Of a stretch of 18,565 nt of DNA, positions 1 to 7,362 are shown in pieces; position 1 is the stretch's first letter; each line of letters begins with the position of its first letter. The DNA comes from SCRD01 sp046705285 (GTDB lineage: Bacteria > Acidobacteriota > Terriglobia > UBA7540): NCBI GenBank assembly GCA_046705285.1, contig JBJKQK010000258.1, positions 1 through 18,565 on the forward strand, given 5' to 3'. The notes beneath the pieces are model-generated. The model was not told the DNA's origin. It did not search any database and saw only the letters and a program-made list of their open reading frames with translations. Position numbers and translations under genes: made by a program.

Positions 1-102
1 ATACAGACGTTCGCTTGTGCACCCAAGTTTCCAGCTGTTCCGCAAACTGCCGGCAAAACGAATCCGCCCTTTGTGCGCCTGTAACTCGACGTTGTCGGCC
101 AT
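1..102 (-). CDS. Possible 5' end of a leftward gene (partial, uncertain)
   Basis: An open frame of 34 codons starts with ATG at 102 and runs off the left edge (MADNVELQAHKGRIRF...). A GGAG lies six bases before the ATG, and a second in-frame ATG lies at 114. I do not recognise the protein. Another frame of the same strand also stays open and reads FAEQLETWVHKRTSV near the edge, which looks at least as protein-like but has no start codon after its stop. Either the annotated frame is real, or the edge contains a frameshifted gene, or neither is coding. Too little is visible to decide. Confidence 0.25.
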   Translation of the reverse strand, partial: MADNVELQAHKGRIRFAGSLRNSWKLGCTSERLY

Positions 103-869
103 AGTTGGCTCCATCCCACTAAGTTTCGAGCAAATTCGTTGCCATTCTTTCTACATGCGCCACTCTTCTTCCCCCCGGTCACAACCAGGCTAGCCTGGCA
201 ACTGCCCGGAAGTTGCGCTAATGGCGAACTTCGGAAGGAAAATTCGTGCAGGAGCGCGATCCTGAATGACTGCCGGATGCGTCTGGAGAAAGCGACCAGA
301 GGGCCATGTCATTGCAAAATAGTAACTTTTGGACGTGAAGATTGTCTCCAGCACGTGCCATGCTGCTGTTACCCCGCAAGTGCCTGTCCGCCAGCAGCTG
401 ACGAAGACTTGATAAGTGGTTGATTTGCTGGAAGTTGTAATTCCATGGTATCTGACCGTTTTGAACGGCTTGTTCGATGGATTTGTGGAGTTTGACGCCG
501 TAACTCCGAGCCTTGCGAAAAATGCTATGCTCAAACGCAACTCATTGGCGGCTTGGGTGTTTCATCAGGCGTGGACGTGGTGGCTGTTTTCCACCAACGA
601 ATGGTTGAAAACCAGCAGGCTGCGACCCGCCAGCAGCCGGCGGAAACCACGCCCGTTGCGTTGAAGACTGCCATTGCAGCCGGGACCTATGGTGCGATGG
701 GCTCTGCCTGCATGCGTGCTATGGCTCGCGCCGAGCGGCGCCAATTCCTTAAAAACCCCTGGTGTCGCCGGCGCTTCACACCCCAGGAACAGCCCATTCT
801 TCCAGGGCTTGGCAGGCTCTCTCCCCTCGGAAGGCACTCTAAGCTGGTAGCGCCTTGTCCTTTTGACGG
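103..869. other. Long stretch without a recognisable gene
   Basis: Several short open frames cross this stretch on both strands. None has a credible start with ribosome-binding site, none resembles a known family, and they overlap each other antisense. I see no tRNA-like or rRNA-like segment. The only structured element I can support is a leftward terminator-like hairpin at 751-787. The region may hold decayed genes or an unrecognised RNA. Confidence 0.5.
751..787 (-). terminator. Probable Rho-independent terminator of the leftward membrane-protein gene
   Basis: Read on the minus strand, CCTGGGGTGT and ACACCAGG form a stem (GGTGT/ACACC plus CCT/AGG, with a two-base GG bulge) around a 12-base GC-rich loop. 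It is followed by GG and then TTTTT. It lies about 80 bases beyond the stop codon at 870, where a terminator for that gene would be expected. The bulge makes it less than ideal. Confidence 0.5.
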
Positions 870-1904
870 CTATTTTTCGTGAGTTTGGGGTACGGAGACT
901 CTGAGAATGTCACTCTTCTTGCGAGGCAGACTGTAACGGGGCAGAAGAATCAAACCCAAGGCATCCCAGAAGAGTGTGCGGATCTTCCGGATGACCGCCA
1001 GGGTTACACCTTCGGCCGCCGTGCTTCCGACGGCCTTCAGCACCAGCGCGGTTGATCCCGCATCCACGCCCATTCGCAAGGGAATAAACATGAATGCCTG
1101 GGTGATGATCCGGTACATGCATTCGACAAGATAAGCCGCAAGCAGCGAGCCGTGTCCCAGCGTTACGTGAAGAATCCAGAACGACTCACCGATACCGGTA
1201 AACTGGCTGGCAAACTCCAGTCCAAGGACGCCGAGGAAAGCTTTCCTGCGGTTTTCATAGAACCCGTGCAGTGACTCCTCGAAGGCTAGTGCTGTCGGCT
1301 CGTAGCGTTCCAGGAAACGCCACCTCGCCTTCTTCTTCAGCCGATGAATCAGGCGGCTGGTCAGCATCCAGCGGCGGCGGAGCAAAACAAAGGGGAGCAG
1401 AACGAAGGCGATGAGAACAACCACGGCGATGGTTGCATAATCGGGAAGCGCGGCGGAGGGCGCAAGCTCCAGCAACCAAAGGACAATTCCGCTCAGGATA
1501 AAAAGCCCTGACGCCAAAAGGTACGAGAGGTCTTCCAGAGCAATCGAAGACAGGCTGGCCGGGGCGGGTAGATAACGCGTCGTCATGTAGGCTCTCGCGC
1601 CTTCGCCAAAAACGGCGCCTGCCGGTGTCAAATCCGTCAGCGCGCCGCTGACCAGACGGATGGCAAAAAGCCGCCAGAATCCCGGCCGCTTCTCGGTTGT
1701 TTCAATTGCGCGCCGCCACGCCTCGGTCCTGACTATGTTGCGCGCACCGGAAAGGACAATTAGAACAGAAAAGTTCCACCCGAAGTGGCGGATCTGTTCC
1801 AGCAGAAGATCGACGCCGGTCTTCCGGACCAGATAAACGAACAACACTCCGGCGCCGAGAAGGGAAGTCAGCCAAAGAAGATGCAGGAGACGGCGCGAAG
1901 TCAT
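870..1904 (-). CDS. LPG-synthase-TM / flippase-like multi-pass membrane protein
   Basis: This 344-residue integral inner-membrane protein resembles the stand-alone transmembrane module of lysylphosphatidylglycerol synthase (LPG_synthase_TM, formerly UPF0104). Family members act in lipid flipping or handling of membrane substrates, but the substrate here is unknown. Hydrophobic segments lie at about 8-26, 44-58, 122-147, 155-176, 223-245 and 305-322. Conserved-looking polar signatures sit between them: LTPAGAVFGEGARAY at 92-106 and PLRMGVDAGS at 275-284. The soluble LPG synthetase (aminoacyl-transferase) domain is absent, so lipid aminoacylation by this protein alone is not supported. The start is ATG 1904, with GAAGG nine bases upstream. 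It is transcribed alone and leftward, with a probable terminator at 751-787. The family assignment rests on the pattern of motifs and helices and is fairly secure; the role is not. Confidence 0.85.
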   Translation of the reverse strand: MTSRRLLHLLWLTSLLGAGVLFVYLVRKTGVDLLLEQIRHFGWNFSVLIVLSGARNIVRTEAWRRAIETTEKRPGFWRLFAIRLVSGALTDLTPAGAVFGEGARAYMTTRYLPAPASLSSIALEDLSYLLASGLFILSGIVLWLLELAPSAALPDYATIAVVVLIAFVLLPFVLLRRRWMLTSRLIHRLKKKARWRFLERYEPTALAFEESLHGFYENRRKAFLGVLGLEFASQFTGIGESFWILHVTLGHGSLLAAYLVECMYRIITQAFMFIPLRMGVDAGSTALVLKAVGSTAAEGVTLAVIRKIRTLFWDALGLILLPRYSLPRKKSDILRVSVPQTHEK

Positions 1905-2253
1905 CTGTTCAGACCTTCAAAAAAGTGAGCTTGCGGCCAGCAATCCCTCAGGACCGGACGACGGTCGAGAACCTTGCCCAAAGGCCTTTGAGAAACTAAG
2001 CGCCCGGCACAAACTGACCATATCCGTCATGTACACACCACCTTATTATCACAAAACCGGGCCTTGTTCCGCAGCTCGTGGGATTTGATGCCCTTTTGGG
2101 GGAGTCCCGGTGTTTGGTGGGAGAAATTTCCCCGGCCTTGATACAACCTGCTGGCGGAAAAATCCCCGGAGACACTGTGCGGCGTAATTTCCGGGAGGCT
2201 GCCGCGTCAGAAAAAAAGCGCCCAGCGACCGCCGGATGGGCCTTCCTATCATC

Positions 2254-2293
2254 TTGCGTTAATCTTGAAGACAGTGGATACTTAAGCTAATAG
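2254..2293 (+). promoter_or_regulatory. Candidate sigma70-type promoter(s) for the gene at 2426
   Basis: Two overlapping hexamer pairs fit, each with 17-base spacing: TTGCGT (2254-2259) with GATACT (2277-2282), and TTGAAG (2265-2270) with TAATAG (2288-2293). Either would give a leader of roughly 125-140 bases. Neither matches the consensus fully. Confidence 0.35.
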
Positions 2294-2300
2294 CCAGCAT

Positions 2301-2326
2301 GCGTGGAGCAGGAGTGGAAACCACGC
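2301..2326 (+). other. Leader hairpin with two alternative pairings
   Basis: GCGTGG (2301-2306) can pair with CCACGC (2321-2326). Alternatively GTGG (2314-2317) can pair with CCAC (2321-2324) around an AAA loop, so the two stems compete for the same 3' arm. It lies about 100 bases before the start codon at 2426. No T-tract follows, so it is not a terminator. It may be a chance fold. Confidence 0.35.
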
Positions 2327-2425
2327 AGGCTCGGCTAACGTCTAAGAGCGCTGAGGGGCGTCTGTCTCCCGTGGAAAATGAGAAGGTGAAGTCCCTTGCG
2401 ATCGAAATTGTATTAAGGAGAGCGT

Positions 2426-3508
2426 ATGTCGGATAAGGAAGAACGACGCGATATCGGGCACGCAATGTTTGGCTTTAATGAACCGCGGCCGTCCCGCAGC
2501 GATCCCAGCCAACCATCTCCGGCGCCGCAGCCTGGTGCGGCGCAAACTGGGCCTGCGCAGGGGCCTCCGCAAGGAGCAGTCGGGAACTTCCCCGGGGCCG
2601 GACAGCCTCAACAACCTTCGCCGGGCCAGCCGCAGTACATTTACGTTCAGGCGCCGCCACCGCCACCCGCTGTTGCGCCGCCGTCGGCGCAATCAACGAG
2701 CAAGGTGGTGATTGGTCTGCTCGCCTTGCTGGTGATTCTGATCGGTGTGAATCTCTACCTGACCTTGAGCCAGCGGTCCCAGTTCAGAAAGACTCTGGCC
2801 ATGCACAACAACGAGCTGACACTTCTGACGCGCCGGATGAATGTGAGCGACGATCAGTACGCCCAATTGAGGGCGCAGTTCGATGTGACCAGCCAGAAGC
2901 TGGGCATGACCCAGGCGGAACTTGAGCGCGCCCGCCGACTTGCCGCCAACATTCAGAAGCAGCAGCGGGCGGCCGTGCATCAGTTGAACGCGGCAATCGA
3001 ACAGAAAGCCAGTTCCCAGGCTCTCAACCAGCTCCAGTCTGAGGCAAACACTAAGTTTGGCGCGCTTTCGACCGGCCTTGCGGGAAACACGAAGGACATT
3101 GAAGCCACAAAAGAAGCGCTGATGGGAACGAAGGGTGAGTTGTCTGGCGCAATTGCCCGGACGCATGATGAACTCGTGGCTCTGGCCCATCGTACCGACC
3201 GCGACTATTTCGAGTTCAGCCTGCCCCGAAAGCACGCCCGCAAGAAGGTCGGGAGCGTTATGATCGAATTGCTGAAGACCAACCGGAAGCAGAATGTTTA
3301 CACGATCGATCTCTTTTTTGACGACAAACGCACCCAGCGCAAGGACCAGGCGTTGGATGAGCCCGTGTTCTTCTATGTGCAGGGAGCGCCGAGCGCGCTT
3401 GAGTTGGTTGTAAACAAGCTGGACAAGAATAGCATCAGCGGGTACCTCAGCACGCCGAAGGGGTTCTTCCCGAATACTCCGAACGTGCTCACCGCGCGGC
3501 CGTCTTAA
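2426..3508 (+). CDS. Single-pass membrane protein with Pro/Gln-rich N-terminus and long coiled coil, function unknown
   Basis: I do not recognise this 360-residue protein. Residues 20-92 are rich in Pro, Gln, Ala and Gly, with a PPPPP run at 77-81, and look disordered. A single hydrophobic helix spans about 93-115. Residues 118-255 are strongly helical and charged with heptad-like spacing, which predicts a coiled coil. Residues 258-360 form a compact C-terminal domain (FEFSLPRKHARKKVG, then VYTIDLFFDD and PVFFYVQGAP). The absence of a signal peptide and the basic residues after the helix leave topology ambiguous. The order of parts resembles membrane-anchored scaffold or envelope-organising proteins, but that is only an architectural analogy. 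The start at 2426 is secure: AAGGAG lies five bases upstream. Its transcript ends at the terminator at 3586-3618. Confidence 0.85.
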   Translation: MSDKEERRDIGHAMFGFNEPRPSRSDPSQPSPAPQPGAAQTGPAQGPPQGAVGNFPGAGQPQQPSPGQPQYIYVQAPPPPPAVAPPSAQSTSKVVIGLLALLVILIGVNLYLTLSQRSQFRKTLAMHNNELTLLTRRMNVSDDQYAQLRAQFDVTSQKLGMTQAELERARRLAANIQKQQRAAVHQLNAAIEQKASSQALNQLQSEANTKFGALSTGLAGNTKDIEATKEALMGTKGELSGAIARTHDELVALAHRTDRDYFEFSLPRKHARKKVGSVMIELLKTNRKQNVYTIDLFFDDKRTQRKDQALDEPVFFYVQGAPSALELVVNKLDKNSISGYLSTPKGFFPNTPNVLTARPS

Positions 3509-3585
3509 ACCGCTTAAGCAAGCTCGGGTCAACCTCCTGCAGGATGACTCGACCAGACGGCAGCACAAGGCTCCCAATACACAAA

Positions 3586-3618
3586 GGCGTCCGATGTTTA
3601 GACATCGGACGCCCTTTT
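3586..3618. terminator. Strong bidirectional Rho-independent terminator
   Basis: GGCGTCCGATGT (3586-3597) and ACATCGGACGCC (3602-3613) form a perfect 12-bp stem around a TTAG loop. It is followed by CTTTT on the plus strand and preceded by AAA, which reads as TTT on the minus strand. It sits between the convergent genes ending at 3508 (+) and 3641 (-) and can stop both. Confidence 0.92.
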
Positions 3619-3640
3619 GTTCTGAAGTGGCGAGAGGGCC

Positions 3641-3976
3641 TTATTTGCTGATAACCGGAGCGTGGGCTTCGAGAACCCGAACCAGTTCGCTGTAGGGCCG
3701 CGCGCCAATCAGTTGTTGAGCAATTTTCCCATCTTTGAAAAGGATCAGCGTGGGAATAGACCGGATGCCGAATTTTCCGGCGAGTTCCGGTTCTTCGTCC
3801 ACATTGACCTTGGCAAAGTTGAACTGACTGGAATAGTTTTCCGCCAGCTTTTCGAAGGCAGGCTCCATCGCACGGCACGGCGCGCACCACTCGGCCCAGA
3901 AATCCACGAAAGTGGGCTTGGAATCCTTCTCAAGGGCTTGCCATTGCTCGTTGTTGAGATGTTTGATATTTCCCAT
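3641..3976 (-). CDS. trxA: Thioredoxin
   Basis: This 111-residue protein is a complete cytoplasmic thioredoxin that reduces protein disulfides and is recharged by thioredoxin reductase. It contains the family core FVDFWAEWCAPC, with the redox pair Cys31/Cys34, and the cis-proline loop IRSIPT (Pro75) facing the active site. The GKIAQQLIGA segment closes the fold. The dipeptide between the cysteines is Ala-Pro instead of the more common Gly-Pro, which occurs in many genuine thioredoxins. The start is ATG 3976: AGGAG lies ten bases upstream and overlaps an alternative TTG start at 3994, which would add six residues and remove its own leader. There is no signal peptide, in contrast to the exported thioredoxin-fold protein at 12451. 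Confidence 0.95.
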   Translation of the reverse strand: MGNIKHLNNEQWQALEKDSKPTFVDFWAEWCAPCRAMEPAFEKLAENYSSQFNFAKVNVDEEPELAGKFGIRSIPTLILFKDGKIAQQLIGARPYSELVRVLEAHAPVISK

Positions 3977-4136
3977 AAATCGGTATCTCCTCAAAGTGAC
4001 CTACTGTTCCTGTAGATGCCACGGGAAATAAAAAGTTACGGCAAGCAGGCATGCGAACAGGGAACGGAACGGCCCTGGTAGCGGAGTGGCCTTTGGGGCG
4101 CGCGTGTTCCGGCTTGTCCGGATGAGGGGAGGTTGG

Positions 4137-4547
4137 ATGGCAAACAAGTGGCTTTTTAAGTCCGATCCCGAGCACTATTCTTATGGCGATCTTGCGCGCG
4201 ATAAGCAGACCGTGTGGGATGGGATCTCAAACAATCTGGCGCTGAAGCACCTTCGAAAGGTGCGCCAGGGCGACGAGGTGATGATTTACCACTCGGGCGG
4301 AGAACGGGCTGTGGTGGGCCTGGCGGAGGCCCTAACCGACCCCTATCCCGACCCGAAAAAGAAGGAATCGCGCCTGGTGGTGGTTGATATCGCCGCGCGG
4401 GGAACGGTTCCGCGGCCCGTCAAGCTGGAGGAAATCAAGAAGCAGTCTGCACTGAGAGACTTTGACCTGGTCCGGCTGCCGCGCCTGTCAGTGATGCCGG
4501 TTTCGGAAAAGCAGTGGAACGCGTTGCTTGCCCTGGCTACGAGGTGA
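4137..4547 (+). CDS. EVE-domain protein
   Basis: This 136-residue protein consists of little more than one EVE domain, a PUA-like fold related to YTH domains and to human thymocyte nuclear protein 1 (THYN1). EVE domains bind modified nucleobases in DNA or RNA. Recognisable features are the N-terminal WLFKSDPEHYSYGDL, WDGISNNLALKHLRKVRQGDEVMIYHSG and the C-terminal FDLVRLPRLSVMPVSEKQW. The start is ATG 4137, with GGGAGG four bases upstream; an upstream ATG at 4086 has no such site and would add non-conserved residues. The stop codon is directly followed by the ATG of a uracil-DNA glycosylase (TGAATG), so the two are very probably co-transcribed and translationally coupled. This hints that both deal with non-canonical bases. 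Confidence 0.9.
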   Translation: MANKWLFKSDPEHYSYGDLARDKQTVWDGISNNLALKHLRKVRQGDEVMIYHSGGERAVVGLAEALTDPYPDPKKKESRLVVVDIAARGTVPRPVKLEEIKKQSALRDFDLVRLPRLSVMPVSEKQWNALLALATR

Positions 4548-5297
4548 ATGGAACTCAGAGCCCTTTACGTTGCACCTCGGTATTGCACAATGGCTGAATC
4601 CTCTGATTACAAACTCGAAAAGCTGCAGCGGCAGGTAATTCAGTGCCGGCGTTGTCCTCGCCTGGTGCGGTATTGCGAGAAGGTGGCTCGGGAAAAGCGG
4701 CGGATGTTTCTCGAATGGGAATACTGGGGAAAGCCCGTTCCGAGTTTCGGCGACCCGAAGGCGGAACTCATGATTGTGGGTCTCGCGCCAGCCGCGCACG
4801 GCGCCAATCGTACCGGCCGGATGTTCACCGGAGATCGCTCAGGCAATTTCCTGTTTCGGGCGCTATACGAGGCGGGGTTCGCCAACCAGCCCGATTCCCA
4901 CAACCGGGAAGACGGCCTGCGGCTTGACCGTTGTTACATCACGGCAGTTTTGCGGTGCGCGCCGCCCGGAAACAAGCCTCTGCCCGAGGAGTTGAGGAAT
5001 TGCCAGCCCTATTTCGAGAAAGAGCTTGAACTCCAGGACCGGGTTCGCGCCGTTTTGGCGCTGGGCCGGATCGCATTCGACCGTTACCTCAATGTAATTC
5101 GAGGCGAGGTTGATTTGCCCCCGCGATCAAAGATGCAATTCGCTCACGGGGCCAGCTATGCGTTGTCGAGTGGCCTGCCACGGCTGTTTGCTTCCTACCA
5201 CCCCAGCCAGCAGAATACGCAGACGGGAAGGCTGACGAGCACAATGATGCGTAAAGTGCTGAGTGACATCAACAGCTATCTTCGGAAGGCGAGGTGA
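4548..5297 (+). CDS. Uracil-DNA glycosylase, family 5 (UDGb type)
   Basis: This cytoplasmic base-excision-repair enzyme removes uracil, and in this family also hypoxanthine and related deaminated bases, from DNA. Motif 1 is GLAPAAHG followed by FTGDRSG at residues 78-99, with Ala-Ala in place of the catalytic polar residue of other UDG families, typical of UDGb. Motif 2 is YHPSQQNTQTGRLT at 217-230. Four cysteines (C33, C36, C137, C152; CRRC and CAPP...NC) fit the [4Fe-4S] cluster of families 4 and 5. It lacks the extra loop of the cross-linking UdgX group. The start is taken as ATG 4548, immediately after the EVE stop. ATG 4590 (MAESSDY) is possible and leaves all motifs intact, but neither has a clear ribosome-binding site. 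It ends six bases from the convergent SDR gene. Confidence 0.93.
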   Translation: MELRALYVAPRYCTMAESSDYKLEKLQRQVIQCRRCPRLVRYCEKVAREKRRMFLEWEYWGKPVPSFGDPKAELMIVGLAPAAHGANRTGRMFTGDRSGNFLFRALYEAGFANQPDSHNREDGLRLDRCYITAVLRCAPPGNKPLPEELRNCQPYFEKELELQDRVRAVLALGRIAFDRYLNVIRGEVDLPPRSKMQFAHGASYALSSGLPRLFASYHPSQQNTQTGRLTSTMMRKVLSDINSYLRKAR

Positions 5298-5303
5298 GCC
5301 CGC

Positions 5304-6059
5304 CTAATCCATCAGCATGCCCCCATTCACTTCGACGGTTTCTCCCACGATGTAGCTCGCGGCCGGCGACACGAGAAAGACGATCACGCTGGCAATTTCC
5401 TCCGAAGTCCCGGCGCGACCGAGGGGGATGTTGGCGATGAATTTCTGGAAAACCGGGGGAGGGCTGTAGCGCTCATGGTAAGGCGTGGCGATGACGCCCG
5501 GCGCAATGCCGTTCACTCGAACTCCGTAGGGCGCCAATTCCTTGGCCAGACTCTTGGTGTAGGTTATCAATCCGCCTTTTGCGGTTGAGTAGGCCGCAGC
5601 CCCAGGGCCACCGCCGTTGCGTCCGGCAATGGACGCGACGTTGAGGATGTTCCCGCTCTTACGCGCCGTCATTTCCTCCCAAACCGCCTTCACGCAAAGG
5701 AACACACTCTTCAGGTTCAGGTCCATGATCTGATTCCAGTAATCTTCCGTCATGTCGGAAAGCATGTGGCGCGCCAGAAGATCGCCAGCGTTGTTCACAA
5801 GAATGTCGATGCGCCCCCAGCGATTCCGTACGGCGTCCACCATCGATTGGACCTCTTTGGCGGACGTGACGTCGGCGTGGATCACCTCGGCTTCGCCGCC
5901 GGCTTTGCGGATTTCAGCAACCGCTTGCTCGGCGCCTGCTTTGTTCTTATGATAGTTGACTCCAATCCGGGCGCCTTCGTGCGCCATGGCGATTGCAGTT
6001 GCGTATCCGATGCCGCTTGAGGCACCGGTGATTAGTGCGATTTGGTCTTTGAGAACCAT
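5304..6059 (-). CDS. SDR-family NAD(P)-dependent oxidoreductase (FabG-like)
   Basis: This 251-residue classical short-chain dehydrogenase/reductase reduces or oxidises a carbonyl/alcohol substrate with NAD(P)(H). The Rossmann motif TGASSGIG is at 11-18, HADVT at 61-65, NNAG at 89-92, and the catalytic set is N115, S143, Y157 and K161 (YSTAK). The C-terminal VEVNGG is typical of the 3-oxoacyl-ACP reductase/glucose dehydrogenase branch. The substrate cannot be read from sequence. The start is ATG 6059, with GGAGGAG three bases upstream; the frame stays open 61 codons further upstream, but that extension is non-conserved and lacks a ribosome-binding site. Transcribed alone, leftward, it diverges from the ABC operon. 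Confidence 0.93.
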   Translation of the reverse strand: MVLKDQIALITGASSGIGYATAIAMAHEGARIGVNYHKNKAGAEQAVAEIRKAGGEAEVIHADVTSAKEVQSMVDAVRNRWGRIDILVNNAGDLLARHMLSDMTEDYWNQIMDLNLKSVFLCVKAVWEEMTARKSGNILNVASIAGRNGGGPGAAAYSTAKGGLITYTKSLAKELAPYGVRVNGIAPGVIATPYHERYSPPPVFQKFIANIPLGRAGTSEEIASVIVFLVSPAASYIVGETVEVNGGMLMD

Positions 6060-6291
6060 GGTCTCCTCCAAAGATAAGTTGGCTTTCTCTCTCGTGATGT
6101 TAAAAAAGGCTTTAAGTGCTGCGGAAGACAACCCTTCAGGAGAACACAAAATAAAGTGATTGGCAACCTTCAACCGATTTTGGTTATCATATTGAGTTGT
6201 GGTTGCCCTCGCGGCCTGCGCTTGACATGGGGGAGAGATCAAGATCAGTTGAAGGTCCCACCACTCATTTTCAGCATGAGGATTTGCTCGT

Positions 6292-7290
6292 ATGATAGAG
6301 GTCGAAAATCTGACTAAACGCTATGGTCCGACCCTGGCGGTTTCCGACGTCAGCTTCCAGGTTCAAAAGGGGGAGATCCTCGGGTTCCTGGGTCCGAATG
6401 GCGCCGGCAAGACGACCACGATGCGGATCATTACGGGTTTTCTTTCGCCGAGCGCGGGCCGGGTCCGTGTTGCGGGTTTTGACGTGGCTGAGGCGCCGCT
6501 TGATGCCAAGAAGCGCGTCGGCTATCTGCCGGAGAGTCCTCCGGTCTATACCGACATGACGGTTGATGAGTACCTGGCATTCGTGGGCCGCATTAAGGGG
6601 CTTGCCCGGGGCGACCTGAAGAAACGGATAGGAGAGGTTAGCGAAAAATGCTCGATCACTGATGTTCAGCACCGCCAGATTGGGAAACTCTCCAAAGGCT
6701 ATCGGCAACGCGTAGGGCTGGCCCAGGCACTCATCCACAACCCTGATGTGCTGATTCTCGACGAACCGACCGCGGGACTGGATCCCAAGCAAATTATCGA
6801 GACGCGGGAACTGATCAAGGGACTGGCGGGACAGCACACCGTTATCCTGAGTACCCATATCCTACCGGAGGTTTCAAGGACCTGTCAGCGCGTTGTGGTG
6901 ATCAATAAAGGTAGCGTGGTCGCCATGGGAGCCCCGGAGGAATTGACTGCGCGCCTGCAGGGGTACGGATCAGTGCTCGTAACCGTCGAGGGCCCTGCCC
7001 CGGAGATTATGAGCAAGCTTCAGAATGTTACGGGGGTAAACCTGGTTGAGCCGCGCGACACTTCCGGCGCTCGCGTCACGGTGGAGGTTCACACGGAAAA
7101 GAATCGCGACGTGCGGGCGGAACTGGCACGCGCCATCGTGGAATCCGGATGGGGGCTTTTTGAATTGAGGACCAGCGGGATGAGCCTGGAAGACATTTTC
7201 CTGAAACTGACGACCCGGGACTTGAGCGAGGAAGCGGCTGCGCATGGTGAAACGCCGGCTGAAAGCGCGGATGCGCACCCTGCTAATTGA
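6292..7290 (+). CDS. ABC transporter ATP-binding protein, GldA-like
   Basis: This ATPase subunit of an ABC-2-type exporter (332 residues) would energise the permease encoded next. Walker A is GPNGAGKTT at 34-42, the signature LSKGYRQRVG at 133-142, Walker B VLILDEP at 153-159 and the switch histidine H189 (STH). The Q-loop position reads YLPE, with Glu instead of Gln, which is usual in the GldA/NatA/drug-exporter branch. Residues 225-315 form the C-terminal regulatory domain common in this branch, and the last 20 residues are a low-complexity Ala/Glu-rich tail. The start is ATG 6292, with GAGGA nine bases before it. It is the first gene of a four-gene operon that matches the conserved GldA-GldF-GldG-DUF4340 layout, whose role outside Bacteroidota gliding is not established. 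Confidence 0.93.
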   Translation: MIEVENLTKRYGPTLAVSDVSFQVQKGEILGFLGPNGAGKTTTMRIITGFLSPSAGRVRVAGFDVAEAPLDAKKRVGYLPESPPVYTDMTVDEYLAFVGRIKGLARGDLKKRIGEVSEKCSITDVQHRQIGKLSKGYRQRVGLAQALIHNPDVLILDEPTAGLDPKQIIETRELIKGLAGQHTVILSTHILPEVSRTCQRVVVINKGSVVAMGAPEELTARLQGYGSVLVTVEGPAPEIMSKLQNVTGVNLVEPRDTSGARVTVEVHTEKNRDVRAELARAIVESGWGLFELRTSGMSLEDIFLKLTTRDLSEEAAAHGETPAESADAHPAN

Positions 7291-7362
7291 GTTCACTCAG
7301 TCCGGATGCTGGGAGGCGGCCGGAATTCGGCTTAGCCAACCAGTTTTGAGGGGGCAATCGAG

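Larger units (their letters stand above)
1905..2425. other. Divergent intergenic region
   Basis: This spacer separates the leftward membrane protein from the rightward coiled-coil protein. Short open frames at 2049-2290 lack family resemblance and good starts. The right part contains promoter-like hexamers (2254-2293) and a leader hairpin (2301-2326) for the gene at 2426. I could not identify a clear promoter for the leftward gene. Confidence 0.6.

Noticed and set aside
2693..3577. Minus-strand open frame of 294 codons opposite the coiled-coil gene
   Set aside because: The plus-strand gene has a strong ribosome-binding site and a coherent domain order; the antisense frame runs through the terminator side without its own start signals.
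4001..4015. Imperfect palindrome CTACTGTTCCTGTAG upstream of trxA as an operator
   Set aside because: Only 5 of 7 positions pair, it is a single copy, and no regulator is linked to it; chance is likely.
6060..6242. 61-codon N-terminal extension of the SDR enzyme
   Set aside because: The Rossmann motif begins normally from ATG 6059, which has GGAGGAG just upstream; the extension is not family-like.
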